DNA from: Hyphomicrobiales bacterium | GTDB lineage: Bacteria; Pseudomonadota; Alphaproteobacteria; Rhizobiales; Rhizobiaceae | Assembly: GCA_900489925.1 (NCBI GenBank) | Contig: UEHQ01000011.1 | Location: 94,067 to 158,066 of the forward strand | Reading direction: 5' to 3' | DNA length: 64,000 nt | Part shown: positions 26,461-34,507 of the stretch, piece by piece | Layout: each line of letters begins with the position of its first letter | How positions within the stretch are numbered: position 1 is the stretch's first letter | The notes under the pieces: model-generated | Databases searched by the model: none | What the model was told of the DNA's origin: nothing | What the model saw: only the letters and a program-made list of their open reading frames with translations | Translations under genes and position numbers: made by a program

Positions 26461-27168
26461 TCAGCGGATCGTCGTGCGGGCGTATTCGGCCTTGATCGTC
26501 ACGACAGGCTTTGCGCCCGCAACGCTCGGTCGCGCGCTGTCGATCAGCGACGCCTTGGCGGTCACGGTATAATCGACCGGCACATCCTTGCCGAAATCGA
26601 AATAGCTGTCGATGGAATGCGCGATCACCGCCACCGTCTCGTCTGCGGTCAACCGGTCGTAGACCAGATGCGCCCGGACCGCGGCGCTATCGATACTCAC
26701 GCTCGAGACGTGCCCCTGAAGCGTGATGTCGGCGGCCTTGGCGGCGAGGCCGAGGCTCGCAAAATCACCGTCGAACCGTGCCATGACGGCCTGCTGATCC
26801 ACGCGAACGGCACCGCCCGGCGGAATATTGGCAAGCACCTCCGGCGAGCAATCGGAGAGATCGAACCATTTCGACGAGGCAACCGCGATCCGCAGCGTCG
26901 TGCCTTCGATCTGCATCCGGCTCTGGTCCTGGCAGCCGTTAAAGAACCAGCTCGAATACCAGCGGCTGAACCAGCCGTCGCGCCGGCCGCGCGTCTCGGC
27001 GCGATAAGGCTCGTTGGGTTTCGTGCTGATCTTGATCGAACTGGCATCGCCGCTGATGACAACAGAGCGGATCGCGGAAACGTCGAGCGCCTCCCCGGTC
27101 TTCCAGCCATCGGCAAAGGCCGAAACCAGTGTCATCAGCAGCATTGGTATCACTATGAATATCGTCAT
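26461..27168 (-). CDS. Exported protein of unknown function
   Basis: A 235-residue protein with a Sec signal peptide (MTIFIVIPMLLMTLVSAFADG). The mature part is beta-rich, with repeated short hydrophobic strands (VVISGDASSIKIS, ADITLQGHVSSVSID) and two Cys (NGCQDQ, SDCSPE) that could form a disulfide. I do not recognise the family; it faintly resembles auto-transporter-like or DUF4097-type beta folds. AGGAGA precedes ATG 27168. It is divergent from a membrane AraC regulator across 160 bp that contain a long palindrome. Confidence 0.7.
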   Translation of the reverse strand: MTIFIVIPMLLMTLVSAFADGWKTGEALDVSAIRSVVISGDASSIKISTKPNEPYRAETRGRRDGWFSRWYSSWFFNGCQDQSRMQIEGTTLRIAVASSKWFDLSDCSPEVLANIPPGGAVRVDQQAVMARFDGDFASLGLAAKAADITLQGHVSSVSIDSAAVRAHLVYDRLTADETVAVIAHSIDSYFDFGKDVPVDYTVTAKASLIDSARPSVAGAKPVVTIKAEYARTTIR

Positions 27169-27240
27169 CGCCTGTCTCCTTGTGCGACACCGCTCCCATC
27201 GAACGGCGAGCCCAGGTTCTTACGACGCGCGCAAAATCGA

Positions 27241-27284
27241 GACCTCGATCGCAATCCGGGTCGCCCGCGATTGCGATCGAGGTC
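27241..27284. promoter_or_regulatory. Long near-perfect palindrome in divergent intergenic region
   Basis: The arms GACCTCGATCGCAATC (27241-27256) and GATTGCGATCGAGGTC (27269-27284) are perfect inverted repeats of 16 bp. Between them CGGG and CCCG also pair, giving a 20-bp stem with one bulged C and a TCG loop. It lies 44 bp before the AraC gene and 72 bp before the divergent exported-protein gene. It could be an operator or an RNA hairpin. A few T residues follow on the minus strand only. Confidence 0.8.
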
Positions 27285-27328
27285 ATTGTCGTGCTGATAT
27301 CTCTCTGCCTGTATCGGGACCCGACCCC

Positions 27329-28405
27329 ATGATTTTCGTGCCGCTGCCCTTTGTCGTCACATTGCTGCTCCTCATCCTGCTCGTGCGCATGGTGCGGCAA
27401 ACCGACGGTATAACGCCTGAGAAGCGCCCCTTCCTGATTCTGACGACGCTCTACGCGCTGCAATCGGTGCTTATCGGCCTGCGCTGGGGCTATGACATCA
27501 TCGCCCTGATGCCCGCCCAGGCGGTGCTCGCGACACTCATCGCCGCCTTTGCCTGGATCGGTTTCAGCAGCCTGGCGCGGGAGACACCTGCTTCGTGGCT
27601 GCGTCTTTCTCCACATCTCCTGCCGGCCCTTCTCGTGCTGGTGCTGATGGCCTTCTGGCGCGACCCGGTGGGGATCGTCGTCACCCTTACCTTCGCAGGC
27701 TATGGCTTCGCGCTCTTCTGGCTCGCCCGCCACGGTCCCGACGGGCTGGTCTCCTCGCGGCTCGACGGCGCCCTGCTTTCCTATCGCTCACTGCTGATCA
27801 CCGGCTTCGCGCTGCTCGCCTCGACCGCCGCCGACATCGTCATCAGCTTCGATTTCTACCGGACAGGCGGCGCCAACGCCGGCGCGGTGGTCGCGGTCGG
27901 CAATGTCATCTCGCTGCTGGTGCTCGGCACGGCTGCCGTTGTCGCCAGTAGCAGCCAGTCCTCGGAGACGACCACGCCGTCACCAGCACCCCAGCTCGCG
28001 ACCTTGGGCCCGACCGAGGAGGACGACGCGGTCGCGCGGTCGCTGGACGACCTCATGCGGTCCCGCCAACTCTACCGCGACCCCGAACTCAATCTCGGCC
28101 GCATAGCGCGCAAGATGAACCTGCCCGCCCGCCGCGTCTCAGTCGCAGTGAACCGCGTGCATGGCATGAGCGTGTCACAGTATGTCAATGATTTCCGCAT
28201 CCGCGCTGCCTGCGAGCTGTTGGCGGCCAGCGATGAACCCGTCACAAGGCTGATGTTCGATTGTGGCTTCATCAGCAAATCGAACTTCAATCGCGAATTC
28301 CTGCGCGTCACCGGCACCAATCCCACCGAATTCAGACGCCGCAACCCCGGCAAGCCGACAACGTTCGATCCGCCTGTCGCGAGGAAGCTTTTCGTGTCAC
28401 CGTGA
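27329..28405 (+). CDS. Membrane-anchored AraC-family regulator
   Basis: A 358-residue protein with an unusual build. Residues 1-205 hold about seven hydrophobic helices (FVVTLLLLILLVRMV, LLPALLVLVLMAFW, VISLLVLGTAAVVASS). A linker of about 40 residues follows, then an AraC DNA-binding domain at about 250-345 (LNLGRIARKMNLPARRVSVAVNR, FDCGFISKSNFNREFLRVTG). The regulator is thus expected to sit in the inner membrane and sense something there or outside. ATG 27329 is the first start past the palindrome. The likely target is the divergent exported protein. Confidence 0.88.
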   Translation: MIFVPLPFVVTLLLLILLVRMVRQTDGITPEKRPFLILTTLYALQSVLIGLRWGYDIIALMPAQAVLATLIAAFAWIGFSSLARETPASWLRLSPHLLPALLVLVLMAFWRDPVGIVVTLTFAGYGFALFWLARHGPDGLVSSRLDGALLSYRSLLITGFALLASTAADIVISFDFYRTGGANAGAVVAVGNVISLLVLGTAAVVASSSQSSETTTPSPAPQLATLGPTEEDDAVARSLDDLMRSRQLYRDPELNLGRIARKMNLPARRVSVAVNRVHGMSVSQYVNDFRIRAACELLAASDEPVTRLMFDCGFISKSNFNREFLRVTGTNPTEFRRRNPGKPTTFDPPVARKLFVSP

Positions 28406-28475
28406 CAAAGTCGCCGTTCACAACAAGCCTGCGCCATCCTATGCATGTCGGGATTATCATCTGAAAGAGCTTTTC

Positions 28476-29450
28476 ATGGTCAGCATTGAAATGATCGTCG
28501 CAGCTCGCGCTCGTCTGCGCGGACATGCGCGCCGCACGCCGCTTCTTTCCTCCCCGTTCATCGACGAGATTGCCGGCCGGCGGGTGTTCGTGAAGGCCGA
28601 GTGCCTGCAGCACACCGGCTCCTTCAAGTTCCGTGGTGGCTGGTCTGCCGTTTCCGCGCTTGATCCGGCCGTCCGCAGCCGCGGCGTCATCGCGTTTTCC
28701 TCCGGCAATCACGCGCAGGGTGTGGCGCTGGCCGCCAAGCTGCATGGCGTGCCATCCGTCATCATCATGCCGGCCGATGCGCCGAAGCTGAAGATCGCCA
28801 ATACGCGCGCGCTCGGCGCCGAAGTCGTGCTCTATGATCGTGCGACACAGGATCGCGATGCCATCGGCGCCGAGCTTTCGTCCGCCCGTGGGCTGACCCT
28901 GATCAAGCCATTCGACGAGCCGCAGGTGATCGCCGGTCAGGGCACGACGGGTCTCGAGATCGCCGAGCAGGCGGAAGAGGAAGGCGTCAAGTCGGCCGAG
29001 GTGCTGGTCCCCTGCGGCGGCGGCGGTCTGTCGTCCGGGATTGCGCTGGCACTCGAAGCAAGCGCCCCGGCATTCCGTGTTCGCCCGTGCGAGCCCGATG
29101 GTTTCGACGATTTCACGCGGTCGCTGGCCTCAGGCAAGATCGAGCGCAATGCGACGATGACCGGCTCGATCTGCGATGCGATCATCACACCGCAGCCCGG
29201 CAACATCACCTTCCCGATCCTGCAGCGTCTCTCGGGCGCTGGCATTGTCGTGACGGACGAAGAGGCGCTGCGCGCCATGGCGCTCGCCTTCGTCCGGCTG
29301 AAGATCGTCGTCGAACCCGGCGGCGCGGTGGCACTTGCCGCAGCACTCTTCCATGGCGATGAGCTGGAAGACGACAACGTCGTCGTCGTCACCTCGGGAG
29401 GCAACGTCGACGCCGATATCTTCGCCGAGGCTTTGGCAAGGCACGGATAG
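28476..29450 (+). CDS. Pyridoxal-phosphate threonine/serine dehydratase-like enzyme
   Basis: A 324-residue fold-type II PLP enzyme. The Schiff-base Lys is in HTGSFKFRGG, the substrate loop is SSGNHAQGV, the phosphate-binding Gly loop is PCGGGGLSSG, and the C-terminal TSGGNVD is typical. There is no ACT regulatory domain, so it is the catabolic/racemase-like short form rather than biosynthetic IlvA. Exact substrate (Thr, Ser or hydroxyaspartate) is not decidable. ATG 28476 is chosen; the longer frame reads through the upstream AraC gene. Confidence 0.88.
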   Translation: MVSIEMIVAARARLRGHARRTPLLSSPFIDEIAGRRVFVKAECLQHTGSFKFRGGWSAVSALDPAVRSRGVIAFSSGNHAQGVALAAKLHGVPSVIIMPADAPKLKIANTRALGAEVVLYDRATQDRDAIGAELSSARGLTLIKPFDEPQVIAGQGTTGLEIAEQAEEEGVKSAEVLVPCGGGGLSSGIALALEASAPAFRVRPCEPDGFDDFTRSLASGKIERNATMTGSICDAIITPQPGNITFPILQRLSGAGIVVTDEEALRAMALAFVRLKIVVEPGGAVALAAALFHGDELEDDNVVVVTSGGNVDADIFAEALARHG

Positions 29451-29470
29451 AGGCAGGCCAGGCCTGCCTC
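29450..29470. terminator. Perfect hairpin between convergent genes
   Basis: GAGGCAGGC pairs with GCCTGCCTC around CAG, beginning at the last base of the dehydratase stop. The following sequence on the plus strand is CT-rich (ACCCTTTCTCTTT). Confidence 0.6.
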
Positions 29471-29481
29471 ACCCTTTCTCT

Positions 29482-30279
29482 TTAAGCGGCCTTGTAGCGC
29501 GCAGCCGGTGCGGCGCGTGACAGGTTCGGCATCAGCGCCTGACGAGCATCCTCGTAGGCCTTGAGCAATCCGGCATCCTCGAGAGCCGGAATGGTCGCGA
29601 ACTCGCCCTGGTCGAAACCGGCGAGCGCTGCGTCCACCATGTCTTCGGCCTGCATGACGATTTCGGTCGGCAGGTGCTCGACCGGCGTACCGGCGATGCC
29701 CCAGAATTCGGTCGCCGTCGCTCCCGGCAGCACCGCCTGGATGCGGATGTTCTTGTCCGCCAGCTCGTGCTTCAGCGATTGGCTGAAGGCGAGAACGAAA
29801 GCCTTGCTGGCCCCATAGACGCCGTTCAGCACCTCGGGCGCGATCGCCACGATCGACGCGATGTTGATGATCGCGCCACCACCGCGGGCAACAAAGCCGG
29901 GCACGGCGGCATAGGTCAGCCGCATCAACGACGTGACGTTGAGATCGACCATTGCCTGCATCTTGTCGACATCGGAGGCAAGCAACGGCGCGGTGCCGCC
30001 GACGCCTGCATTGTTGACCAGAAGCGTGATGCTGCGATCGCTCTTCAGCACCGCCTCGACACGCGCCAGATCGGCTTTCTTGCCGAGATCGGCCGGAATG
30101 GTTTCAATCGTCCTGCCCGTTTCCTGGGTCAGCTTGGTCGCAAGGTCTGAAAGACGTTCCGCATTGCGGGCGACCAGAATGAGGTCATAGCCGCGCTTTG
30201 CCAGCCGCTGAGCATAGATCGCACCGATCCCCGATGACGCACCGGTAACGAGTGCGGTTCCTTTGTGCTGTTCGGTCAT
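29482..30279 (-). CDS. SDR family oxidoreductase
   Basis: A 265-residue classical SDR: TGASSGIG near residue 12, VNNAGVG near 88, catalytic Ser in NIASIVAIAP, and Tyr-x3-Lys in YGASKAF, all intact. This pattern (short SDR with ALVTGASSGIGAIYAQRLA) is typical of the DltE-like group. GGAG lies 7 nt before ATG 30279. It is divergent from a GlxA-type regulator, and the gap carries an inverted repeat, suggesting control by that regulator. Confidence 0.9.
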   Translation of the reverse strand: MTEQHKGTALVTGASSGIGAIYAQRLAKRGYDLILVARNAERLSDLATKLTQETGRTIETIPADLGKKADLARVEAVLKSDRSITLLVNNAGVGGTAPLLASDVDKMQAMVDLNVTSLMRLTYAAVPGFVARGGGAIINIASIVAIAPEVLNGVYGASKAFVLAFSQSLKHELADKNIRIQAVLPGATATEFWGIAGTPVEHLPTEIVMQAEDMVDAALAGFDQGEFATIPALEDAGLLKAYEDARQALMPNLSRAAPAARYKAA

Positions 30280-30295
30280 TGTCGTTCTCCAAGTT

Positions 30296-30317
30296 GGCAA
30301 CAGCGCCTGCTGTTGGC
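30296..30317. promoter_or_regulatory. Inverted repeat in SDR/GlxA-type divergent promoter
   Basis: GGCAACAGC and GCTGTTGGC pair at 8 of 9 positions around GCCT, 17 bp before the SDR start. A further TTGCCAA occurs near 30340. A possible binding site for the neighbouring regulator. Confidence 0.45.
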
Positions 30318-30397
30318 TTGAGGAGAGTCTTACGCCTGATTGCCAATGTCTTGAATGTCATATAAACCACCTTTTAGGACAAACGGAGTTTTGAGCC

Positions 30398-31342
30398 ATG
30401 CAGCGCATTGCCGTCCTGCTCTTTCCTGGCTTTCAGATGATGAGCCTCGCCGCCATCTCCGCCTTCGAGTTCGCCAACCTCGAACTCGGCGAACAGGCCT
30501 ACGACATCGCCTATCTCTCGGAGACCGGTGGACCGATAGGGGGCTCCTTCGGCGTCACGATGCAGACGACGCAGTTCGACGATCCCGCTTTCGATACGTT
30601 GCTGGTGTCGGGTGCGGTCGGCATCAAGCTACCGACTCCAGGAGAAGGCGAGTTCATCCGCAAGGCGCTTGCCGCCTCCCGTCGTGTCGCCTCGATCTGC
30701 ACCGGCGCATTTCTGCTTGCCGACGCGGGCGTGCTGGACGGCCGTCGCGCCACGACCCACTGGCTCCTCGCCCGCGAACTGCAATCGCGCTACCCCAAGG
30801 TCAGGATCGAGGAGGATCGCATCTTCATCATCGACGGCTCCGTCTGGAGCTCGGCGGGCATGACGGCTGGAGTGGATCTCGCGCTTGCCATGGTCGAGAA
30901 GGACCACGGCGCCGATATCGCCCGCGCCGTCGCCCGAAAGCTCGTCGTCTATCACCGCCGCGCCGGCGGCCAGTCGCAGTTCTCCGCGCTGCTGGAGCTG
31001 GAGCCGAAATCGGACCGCATTCAGAAGGCGCTGGCGCATGCGCGCGGCAACCTGAAGAACACGTTGTCAGTCGAGGAGCTGGCGGAGGCGGCCGCACTCA
31101 GCCCCCGCCAGTTCAGCCGGACGTTTCGCGCGGAGACCGGCCAATCGCCGGCCAAGGCAGTGGAGAACCTGCGCCTCGAGGCGGCTCGCCTGATGATGGA
31201 ACAGGGCCGGCACCCGATTGATGTCGTTGCCGCCGAAACAGGTTTCACGGATCGCGAGAGGATGCGCCGCGCCTTCCTGCGCGCCTTCGGCCAGCCGCCG
31301 CAGGCGATCCGCCGAAACGCGCAGCGCGAATATCAGACATAG
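30398..31342 (+). CDS. GlxA-type transcriptional regulator (DJ-1/PfpI plus AraC domains)
   Basis: A 314-residue protein. The N-terminal DJ-1/PfpI-like domain (1-170) has the nucleophile-elbow-like SICTGAFLLADAGVLDGRRAT. The C-terminal AraC helix-turn-helix pair (about 215-310) reads LSVEELAEAAALSPRQFSRTF and VAAETGFTDRERMRRAF. The family senses small metabolites and activates adjacent genes. It is divergent from an SDR. Its 3' end overlaps the end of the convergent LysR gene by 10 bp. Confidence 0.91.
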   Translation: MQRIAVLLFPGFQMMSLAAISAFEFANLELGEQAYDIAYLSETGGPIGGSFGVTMQTTQFDDPAFDTLLVSGAVGIKLPTPGEGEFIRKALAASRRVASICTGAFLLADAGVLDGRRATTHWLLARELQSRYPKVRIEEDRIFIIDGSVWSSAGMTAGVDLALAMVEKDHGADIARAVARKLVVYHRRAGGQSQFSALLELEPKSDRIQKALAHARGNLKNTLSVEELAEAAALSPRQFSRTFRAETGQSPAKAVENLRLEAARLMMEQGRHPIDVVAAETGFTDRERMRRAFLRAFGQPPQAIRRNAQREYQT

Positions 31343-32268
31343 GCTCTCGCTGCCGGCTGGATCGCCGATGGCACCGCATCGGCGACAGCCTCCCGGACCG
31401 ATTGCAGCATGATGGCCGCAAGCCGCGCCGCCGCCGGCCCGGGCTCCGCTTCGGCGCGATGCAGCACGAGGCCGAGTGATGGAAGCTCGGGCAGGCCGGC
31501 ATCCGCAGCGGCGAGCGGCTTCACCTTCCGCGGCAGCCCGATCGGCGTGCGGATGCTGATACCGAGCCCGGCAGCCGTCGCCGCCCACAATCCCCCGAGG
31601 CTCGGACTGACGAAGGCAAGCCGCCAGGGAATGCCCGACGTATCCAGCGCCTTGGTCGCCGCCGTGCGCAACAGGCACGGAGCCTCGAGCGAGGCGAGCG
31701 GTACTGGCTCGCCACTGCCGAGGCTCCAGTCGACCGCCCCTTCCGCGGGGCCGATCCAGCGCATCGGCACCTCTGCGATCTTCTCGCAATGTGGCGTCAG
31801 CATGCCGTCGCTCCATGCCAGCGCCAGGTCGAGCTTGCCCGAGGTGACCCGCTCGATCAGCTCGACATTGCGCACCACCCGCGCCTCGATGCGGACCTTC
31901 GGATGCGCGCGCGCAAAACGGCCGAGAACGTCGGGTAAAAGCGTCTCGCCGAAATCCTCCTGCAATCCGAGCCTGACCCAACCCTCGAGTTCGATGCTCT
32001 GCACGGCTGCGGCCGCCTCGTCGTTGAGCTCCAGCAAGCGACGCGCATAGGCCAGCATCGTCTCGCCGGCATCGGTGAGCGCGAGGCCGCGTCCTGCCTT
32101 GCGAAAGATCGGCGTGCCGGCCTGCTCCTCCAGCTTCTTCAACTGAGCGCTGACGGCCGAGGTCGAGCGGCCGAGCCGGTCGGCTGCCCGCGCGAAGTTG
32201 CCGAGCTCCATTCCTGTCGCGAAGGTCCTGAGCACATCGAGATCGAAGATCGTCCGTCGCATCGCCAT
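31333..32268 (-). CDS. LysR-family transcriptional regulator
   Basis: A 311-residue regulator. The N-terminal winged HTH (about 8-67) reads FDLDVLRTFATGMELGNFARAADRLGRSTSAVSAQLKKLE. The C-terminal periplasmic-binding-like effector domain starts at about 95. It is divergent from the tautomerase-cupin-DUF4865 operon 102 bp away, its probable target. The effector is unknown. The last 10 bp overlap the GlxA-type gene tail to tail. Confidence 0.93.
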   Translation of the reverse strand: MAMRRTIFDLDVLRTFATGMELGNFARAADRLGRSTSAVSAQLKKLEEQAGTPIFRKAGRGLALTDAGETMLAYARRLLELNDEAAAAVQSIELEGWVRLGLQEDFGETLLPDVLGRFARAHPKVRIEARVVRNVELIERVTSGKLDLALAWSDGMLTPHCEKIAEVPMRWIGPAEGAVDWSLGSGEPVPLASLEAPCLLRTAATKALDTSGIPWRLAFVSPSLGGLWAATAAGLGISIRTPIGLPRKVKPLAAADAGLPELPSLGLVLHRAEAEPGPAAARLAAIMLQSVREAVADAVPSAIQPAARAYV

Positions 32269-32370
32269 AATCCCGTTTTTGTGGACCGTAAGTTCATTTA
32301 ATTCTGATTTTTTGTATCATCGTGGCGTGCGATGCTCCTCCTGTCAAGAATTCACTCAAAGGAGGCAATC

Positions 32371-32790
32371 ATGCCTTTCGTTCGTATCTCTCTGCTGCGC
32401 GGCAAGTCGCCGGAGTATCTTCGCGCCGTTTCGGACAGCATTCATCGTGCCATGGTCGAGACCTTCAACGTGCCGCCTACCGACCGTTTCCAGGTCATCC
32501 ACCAGCATGAACCGGGTGAACTGATCTTCAACCCGAACTACCTCGCCGGGCCGCGCTCCGACGACTTCGTGCTTTTCGCCATCACCGCCGGCAAGCCTCG
32601 CTCGACCCAAACGCGACAGGCCTTCTTCAAACGTGCCGCCGAACTTCTCGAGGTATCGCCCGGCATCCGGCCGGAAGACATCATGATCGTCATCACCACC
32701 ACATCACCGGACGAATGGTCGTTCGGCGATGGAAAGGCACAGATGATCGAACCTGGCTGGGAAGCCCGCGCCTTCGGGAGCGCCGCATGA
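32371..32790 (+). CDS. Tautomerase family protein
   Basis: A 139-residue protein of the 4-oxalocrotonate tautomerase superfamily. Processing of Met exposes the catalytic Pro2 (MPFVRISLLRGKS). The length suggests a fused double beta-alpha-beta form (the second unit begins near SDDFVLFAITAGKPR). GGAGG lies 5 nt before the ATG, which decides the start. It is the first gene of an operon with a cupin and DUF4865, overlapping the cupin by 4 bp (ATGA). The substrate is not known. Confidence 0.88.
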   Translation: MPFVRISLLRGKSPEYLRAVSDSIHRAMVETFNVPPTDRFQVIHQHEPGELIFNPNYLAGPRSDDFVLFAITAGKPRSTQTRQAFFKRAAELLEVSPGIRPEDIMIVITTTSPDEWSFGDGKAQMIEPGWEARAFGSAA

Positions 32791-33187
32791 TGGGCAACCC
32801 CGAACACATGACGATCCAGCGTCCGGGCAATGCCGTCCGCTCGCCCATCGATATTGCCACCGCGCCCTTCTGGGTCGAGATGCTGCTGGAGGGCGCAGCC
32901 GATGGCGAGAACACCGCGATGCGGGCAAGCCTTGATCCGGCACGATCACGCGCTGGCATACGCATCCGCGCGGGCAGCTGCTTTATGTTCTATCGGGCAA
33001 GGGGCTGGCGCAACGCGAAGGCGGCGCGCTGGAGGAATTGCGCGCCGGAGATGTCGTCTGGTTCGCCGCCGGCGAGAAGCACTGGCATGGCGCGACGCCT
33101 GACAGCCCGTTCAGCTACATCAGCATCCAGGCAAGCGAGGCCGGCCGCATCGTCGACTGGCTGGAGCCGGTGGAGGTTCTCTCATGA
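32787..33187 (+). pseudogene. Cupin-domain protein, interrupted by a 1-bp frameshift
   Basis: From ATG 32787 the frame reads MMGNPEHMTIQRPGNAV to about SLDP. Near 32938-32941 the cupin then continues in another frame: [20 protein letters not shown], then [17 protein letters not shown], ending at TGA 33185-33187. The metal-binding HTH and the second cupin motif lie after the break. The span is 401 nt, one short of 134 codons. A lost G in a CCGGG run would explain it. Both flanks keep ATGA overlaps with neighbours, so the break is either recent or a sequencing error. Confidence 0.85.
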
Positions 33188-33735
33188 TGGCGATGCAATA
33201 CAGCTTCACCCTGCCGGCCGATTACGACATGTCGATCATCGACCGGCGCATCCGCGACAAGGGACCGATGCTCGACGGCTTTCCCGGCCTCGGCTTCAAG
33301 GCCTATCTCAGAGCCCGCAAGGGTGAGTTCGGCTCCCGCGAAAACCTCTATGCGCCCTTCTATCTCTGGCAGCAGCCGGAGCGTGCCAGCGACTTCCTCA
33401 TCGGCCCCGGCTTCGAAGCACTGACGCAATCCTTCGGCTGGCCCGCGGTGAAGACCTGGATTGTCTGGCACGCGGAAATCACGCCTGCGGTGGCAGAGGC
33501 CACGTTCGCCACCGAGGAGACGATCGCCATCGAGCCCTACGCCTCGCTTGCCGAAATCAGGGATGAGGAAATCAGCCGGGCACAAAGACAAGCCCAGCAG
33601 GCTGAGCTCGTCGCCTCGGTCTCGGCCTTCGAGCCTACGAACTGGACGGTCGTGCGCTTCAGCCTGCATCGCTCCGCGCCGCTAATTGCGGGAACCGGTC
33701 AGATCTATCGTGTCGGGCACGTATCCCTGCCCTAA
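33184..33735 (+). CDS. DUF4865 family protein
   Basis: A 183-residue protein beginning [16 protein letters not shown]. It has the DUF4865 features [17 protein letters not shown] and [23 protein letters not shown]. No catalytic motif is evident and the function is not established; it commonly accompanies tautomerase and cupin genes under LysR control, as here. ATG overlaps the cupin stop (ATGA). No signal peptide. Confidence 0.85.
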   Translation: MMAMQYSFTLPADYDMSIIDRRIRDKGPMLDGFPGLGFKAYLRARKGEFGSRENLYAPFYLWQQPERASDFLIGPGFEALTQSFGWPAVKTWIVWHAEITPAVAEATFATEETIAIEPYASLAEIRDEEISRAQRQAQQAELVASVSAFEPTNWTVVRFSLHRSAPLIAGTGQIYRVGHVSLP

Positions 33736-33739
33736 GGCG

Positions 33740-34375
33740 TCAGCTCGTTGCCCGGCGGTAGAGCGCAAGCGATCCCGCCAGCGCCAGCATCGCCCCGCCG
33801 CAGGCGCGCTCCAGCCAGACCGCGCCTGCCGTCTTCAGCAGCCGGACGGCCTGCGAACCGAAGACCGCGTAACCGAGCATGATCAGAAAATCGAGCGACG
33901 CGAAGACTGCGGCCAGCACGGCATACTGCGTCGCCTGCGGCAGCGCCGGATTGATGAACTGCGGCAGGAACGCCGAGAAGAACAGATAGCCCTTGGGGTT
34001 GGTGACGGCGACCATGAAGCTCTTGAGCCCGATCGAAAAGGCGGTTCCGCCGGTCATCTCGTTTTCCGACTTCAGCGCCGCGTTGAAGCCGCCCTTGGTG
34101 CGCAGCATCATGATCCCGAGAAAGGCGAGATAGGCAGCGCCCACATATTTCAGCATCGAGAACCAGAATTCCGACGCCGCGAGAAGCGCGCCCAGACCGA
34201 TCGCCACGGCACCGAGGAGCACGAAGTCGGACAGCACCGCGCCGATCATGCCCGGGATCGCCCGGCGAACGCCGTAGCGCGAGCCGTTGGTCATCGCCAG
34301 AAGCACCGTCGGCCCGGGCGTCGCAATCGCGACGAAGGAGACGGCCACGAATGCGAGAAGTGTAAGAATGTGCAT
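33740..34375 (-). CDS. LysE/RhtB family amino-acid exporter
   Basis: A 211-residue inner-membrane protein with about six helices. The family signature is clear: FVAIATPGPTVLLAMTNGSRYG near the N-terminus, GAAYLAFLGIMMLR, and LKSFMVAVTNPKGYLFFSAFLPQF. It exports amino acids or their derivatives. ATG 34375 gives the normal length; a longer frame extends into the pyk terminator. It ends 4 bp from DUF4865. Confidence 0.9.
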   Translation of the reverse strand: MHILTLLAFVAVSFVAIATPGPTVLLAMTNGSRYGVRRAIPGMIGAVLSDFVLLGAVAIGLGALLAASEFWFSMLKYVGAAYLAFLGIMMLRTKGGFNAALKSENEMTGGTAFSIGLKSFMVAVTNPKGYLFFSAFLPQFINPALPQATQYAVLAAVFASLDFLIMLGYAVFGSQAVRLLKTAGAVWLERACGGAMLALAGSLALYRRATS

Positions 34376-34451
34376 GATGCCCTCCCGAACATGGAGGCCG
34401 ACCCTTGCATGTGCGCCCGCCAGCCGCAAGACACCCATGGTTCAGGACAGC

Positions 34452-34483
34452 AAAAAGCCCGCCGCCTGTTAAGGCAGCGGGCT
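34452..34483 (-). terminator. Intrinsic terminator of pyk
   Basis: On the minus strand AGCCCGCTGCCT pairs with AGGCGGCGGGCT (11 of 12) around TAAC, followed by TTTTTG, 25 bp past the pyk stop. Confidence 0.8.
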
Positions 34484-34507
34484 CTGATGAATGGCGGCTA
34501 ATGCGCC

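Noticed and set aside
24794..26461. 555-residue open frame opposite gamma-glutamyltransferase
   Set aside because: Shadow of ggt; no recognisable motif and it covers the enzyme's catalytic region exactly.
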